NCBI GenBank assembly: GCA_028375605.1
Contig: JAONGR010000003.1
Span: 1-64,000, forward strand
Direction of reading: 5' to 3'
DNA length: 64,000 nt
Source: Arcobacteraceae bacterium
GTDB taxonomy: Bacteria; Campylobacterota; Campylobacteria; Campylobacterales; Arcobacteraceae
Below are positions 62,214-64,000 of the stretch, one piece after another (the first letter of the stretch is position 1; each line of letters opens with the position of its first letter). The notes under the pieces are model-generated. The model was not told the DNA's origin. It searched no databases and saw nothing but the letters and a program-made list of their open reading frames with translations. Position numbers and translations under genes: made by a program.

Positions 62214-63125
62214 ATGTTTGAAACACTTATAAAAACACTAGAAGAAGATAAATATTTGACATTGGAAACAACTCCGCCTCATGAGCCAACTATGGATAAT
62301 ATTTTAAATAAAATAGAAGAATATAACTTAGATAAAAGAGTAGATGGTTTTAGTACAACGGATAATCCATTAGCAAAATTAAAATATGGTGCAATGTTTG
62401 CTAGTGTAAAATTACAGCAAAAATTTAATAAGCCAGTAATTGCTACTATGAGTATGCGGGATAAAAATAAAATAGCATTACAAAGTGATTTAATTGGCGG
62501 AAATGATTTTGATATTAGAGCGGTATTAGCTCTAACTGGTGATCCTGCAAGTATGAGCGATCAGCCGCGAGCAAAAGGTGTTTTTGAATCAAATTCTACA
62601 ATGCTTCTAGAGATAATTAACTCTTTTAATAATGGAATGGATTATGCTGGTAAACCTTTTAAGGTAAGACCTAAACCGATTTATCCTTTTTCAGTAATGA
62701 ACTCTTATGCAAAAAATATGAAATCCTTAGAGAAAAGAATATTTAAAAAAGTCTCCAATAAAACGAGAGGAATTATTACTCAGCCAGTATATGATCTTGA
62801 TAATGCAAAACAGTTAATTGGATATATGGAAAATGTTCAGCAGGAGTTTAAAGATGAAAGACAAAAGTCACAATTAATTATAGGTGTTTTCCCTATAACA
62901 CGATTGAGAACGGCACAATTTTTATCTTCACATGTTCCAGGTATTTACGTACCTCAAGATTGGATTGAAAAATTAGCAGCTGCTTCTAAAATAAGTATAG
63001 AAGAAGAATATAAAGTTGGTATGGAGTTGAGCTCTAATGTTTTAGAATCAATACAAAAAATTCATCCAAAAATACATTTAATGACAGCAAATAAATTTGA
63101 TGTTGCGAATGAACTAATTAAATAA
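62214..63125 (+). CDS. Methylenetetrahydrofolate reductase-like protein
   Basis: ETTPPHEPTMDNIL, LALTGDPASMSDQPRAKGVFES and ITQPVYD. Confidence 0.8.
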   Translation: MFETLIKTLEEDKYLTLETTPPHEPTMDNILNKIEEYNLDKRVDGFSTTDNPLAKLKYGAMFASVKLQQKFNKPVIATMSMRDKNKIALQSDLIGGNDFDIRAVLALTGDPASMSDQPRAKGVFESNSTMLLEIINSFNNGMDYAGKPFKVRPKPIYPFSVMNSYAKNMKSLEKRIFKKVSNKTRGIITQPVYDLDNAKQLIGYMENVQQEFKDERQKSQLIIGVFPITRLRTAQFLSSHVPGIYVPQDWIEKLAAASKISIEEEYKVGMELSSNVLESIQKIHPKIHLMTANKFDVANELIK

Positions 63126-63135
63126 AAGGAAAATA

Positions 63136-64000
63136 ATGTTTACATTAAAAAAAATATGGAATGCTTTAAATCACGCTGGAAAACCATGGCAAATAGCGAT
63201 GGCAGTTGCTTTAGGTATGTTAGTAGGATTTACACCAATTCTTTCTATACATAATATTTTAGTACTATTTATTGTATTGATTTTTAATATACATTTAGCC
63301 GTATTTTTATTGGCAGTATCTTTTTTTGGTCTGATTGGGTTAGCTTTAGATCCACTGTTTGCAATATTAGGTAAAATAATTTTAACTTCAAATGGATTGG
63401 ATAGTTTATTTACATCTTGGTTTAATAATCCTTTTGGTCATTTAACATATTTTAATAATACAATTACAATGGGAAGTTTAGTTGTTTCTTTGGTATTATT
63501 TTTTATTGTATATAAAATGTCGGCTATTCTTTTAACAAAATATAGAACAGTAATTGCTGTGAAAATAAAAAATATACCATTACTTAATAAAATGAATTTT
63601 TTTAAACAAGAGGAACAGTCTGCAGTAAAAACAATAAGGTTAGCAGGTGTTGTTGTTATTATTGCTTTAGTAGGTTTAGTTAGTATTTTTAATATTGTTT
63701 TTTTAGATAATATAATAAAGAACAATATTGAAACTGTAGTTAATGAATCATCGAATAAAAATATTAAAATTGGAGGTTTATCAACTAGCTTTTTTAATTC
63801 TTCTATTAATATTCAAAATTTAGAAATAAGTGATAAAAAGAAAAAAGATGAAAATATCAATGTTAAAAATATAACATTAGATATCTCTTTGGGACAACTT
63901 ATTTTTGAAAGAGCTATTATTGATAATCTAAAAGTGGATGGTATTAGTTTCCCTTCTGATGTTGTAGTAACAGAAAAAACTGAATCTAAATCGACATCTA
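63136..64000 (+). CDS. TIGR03546-like membrane protein, 3' truncated by window end
   Basis: My translation from ATG 63136: MFTLKKIWNALNHAGKPWQIAMAVALGMLVGFTPILSIHNILVLFIVLIFNIH...; open to window end. Confidence 0.75.
   Translation, partial: MFTLKKIWNALNHAGKPWQIAMAVALGMLVGFTPILSIHNILVLFIVLIFNIHLAVFLLAVSFFGLIGLALDPLFAILGKIILTSNGLDSLFTSWFNNPFGHLTYFNNTITMGSLVVSLVLFFIVYKMSAILLTKYRTVIAVKIKNIPLLNKMNFFKQEEQSAVKTIRLAGVVVIIALVGLVSIFNIVFLDNIIKNNIETVVNESSNKNIKIGGLSTSFFNSSINIQNLEISDKKKKDENINVKNITLDISLGQLIFERAIIDNLKVDGISFPSDVVVTEKTESKSTS

Noticed and set aside
1-64000. CRISPR array, prophage, intact IS element, or BGC
   Set aside because: No regularly spaced direct repeats, transposase, phage structural genes or biosynthetic megagenes seen in the ORF track or by eye.

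Overview
This AT-rich window looks chromosomal and most resembles an Arcobacter-like Campylobacterota. That assignment rests on gene content and protein character; no search was run. Most of it is housekeeping. It contains the S10-spc ribosomal protein block through secY-map-infA, rplM-rpsI, rpmI-rplT, a petABC cytochrome bc1 operon, a three-tRNA cluster (Met-CAU, Gly-UCC, Thr-UGU), and many biosynthesis genes (glmU, queC, moeA, purE, glyQ, waaA, purM, mobA, leuC, aroK, folE, serB). Accessory points of interest are: (1) an AI-2 kinase (LsrK) gene with an ABM/LsrG-like gene and a nearby class II aldolase, but no lsr transporter or regulator in view; (2) a decayed ParE/RelE-type toxin-antitoxin pair whose toxin reading frame runs into the 3' end of an AraC-linked efflux gene; (3) next to it, a roughly 98-130 bp element bounded by a 16-bp perfect inverted repeat; (4) a palindromic operator-like site beside a small HTH gene; (5) a consensus-perfect TTGACA-N17-TATAAT promoter driving an 82-aa orphan protein; (6) symmetric hairpins overlapping stop codons at several convergent gene pairs; and (7) a shortened, motif-degenerate SpeE-like protein. 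I found no CRISPR array, no intact mobile element and no clearly novel multi-gene defence or secretion system.
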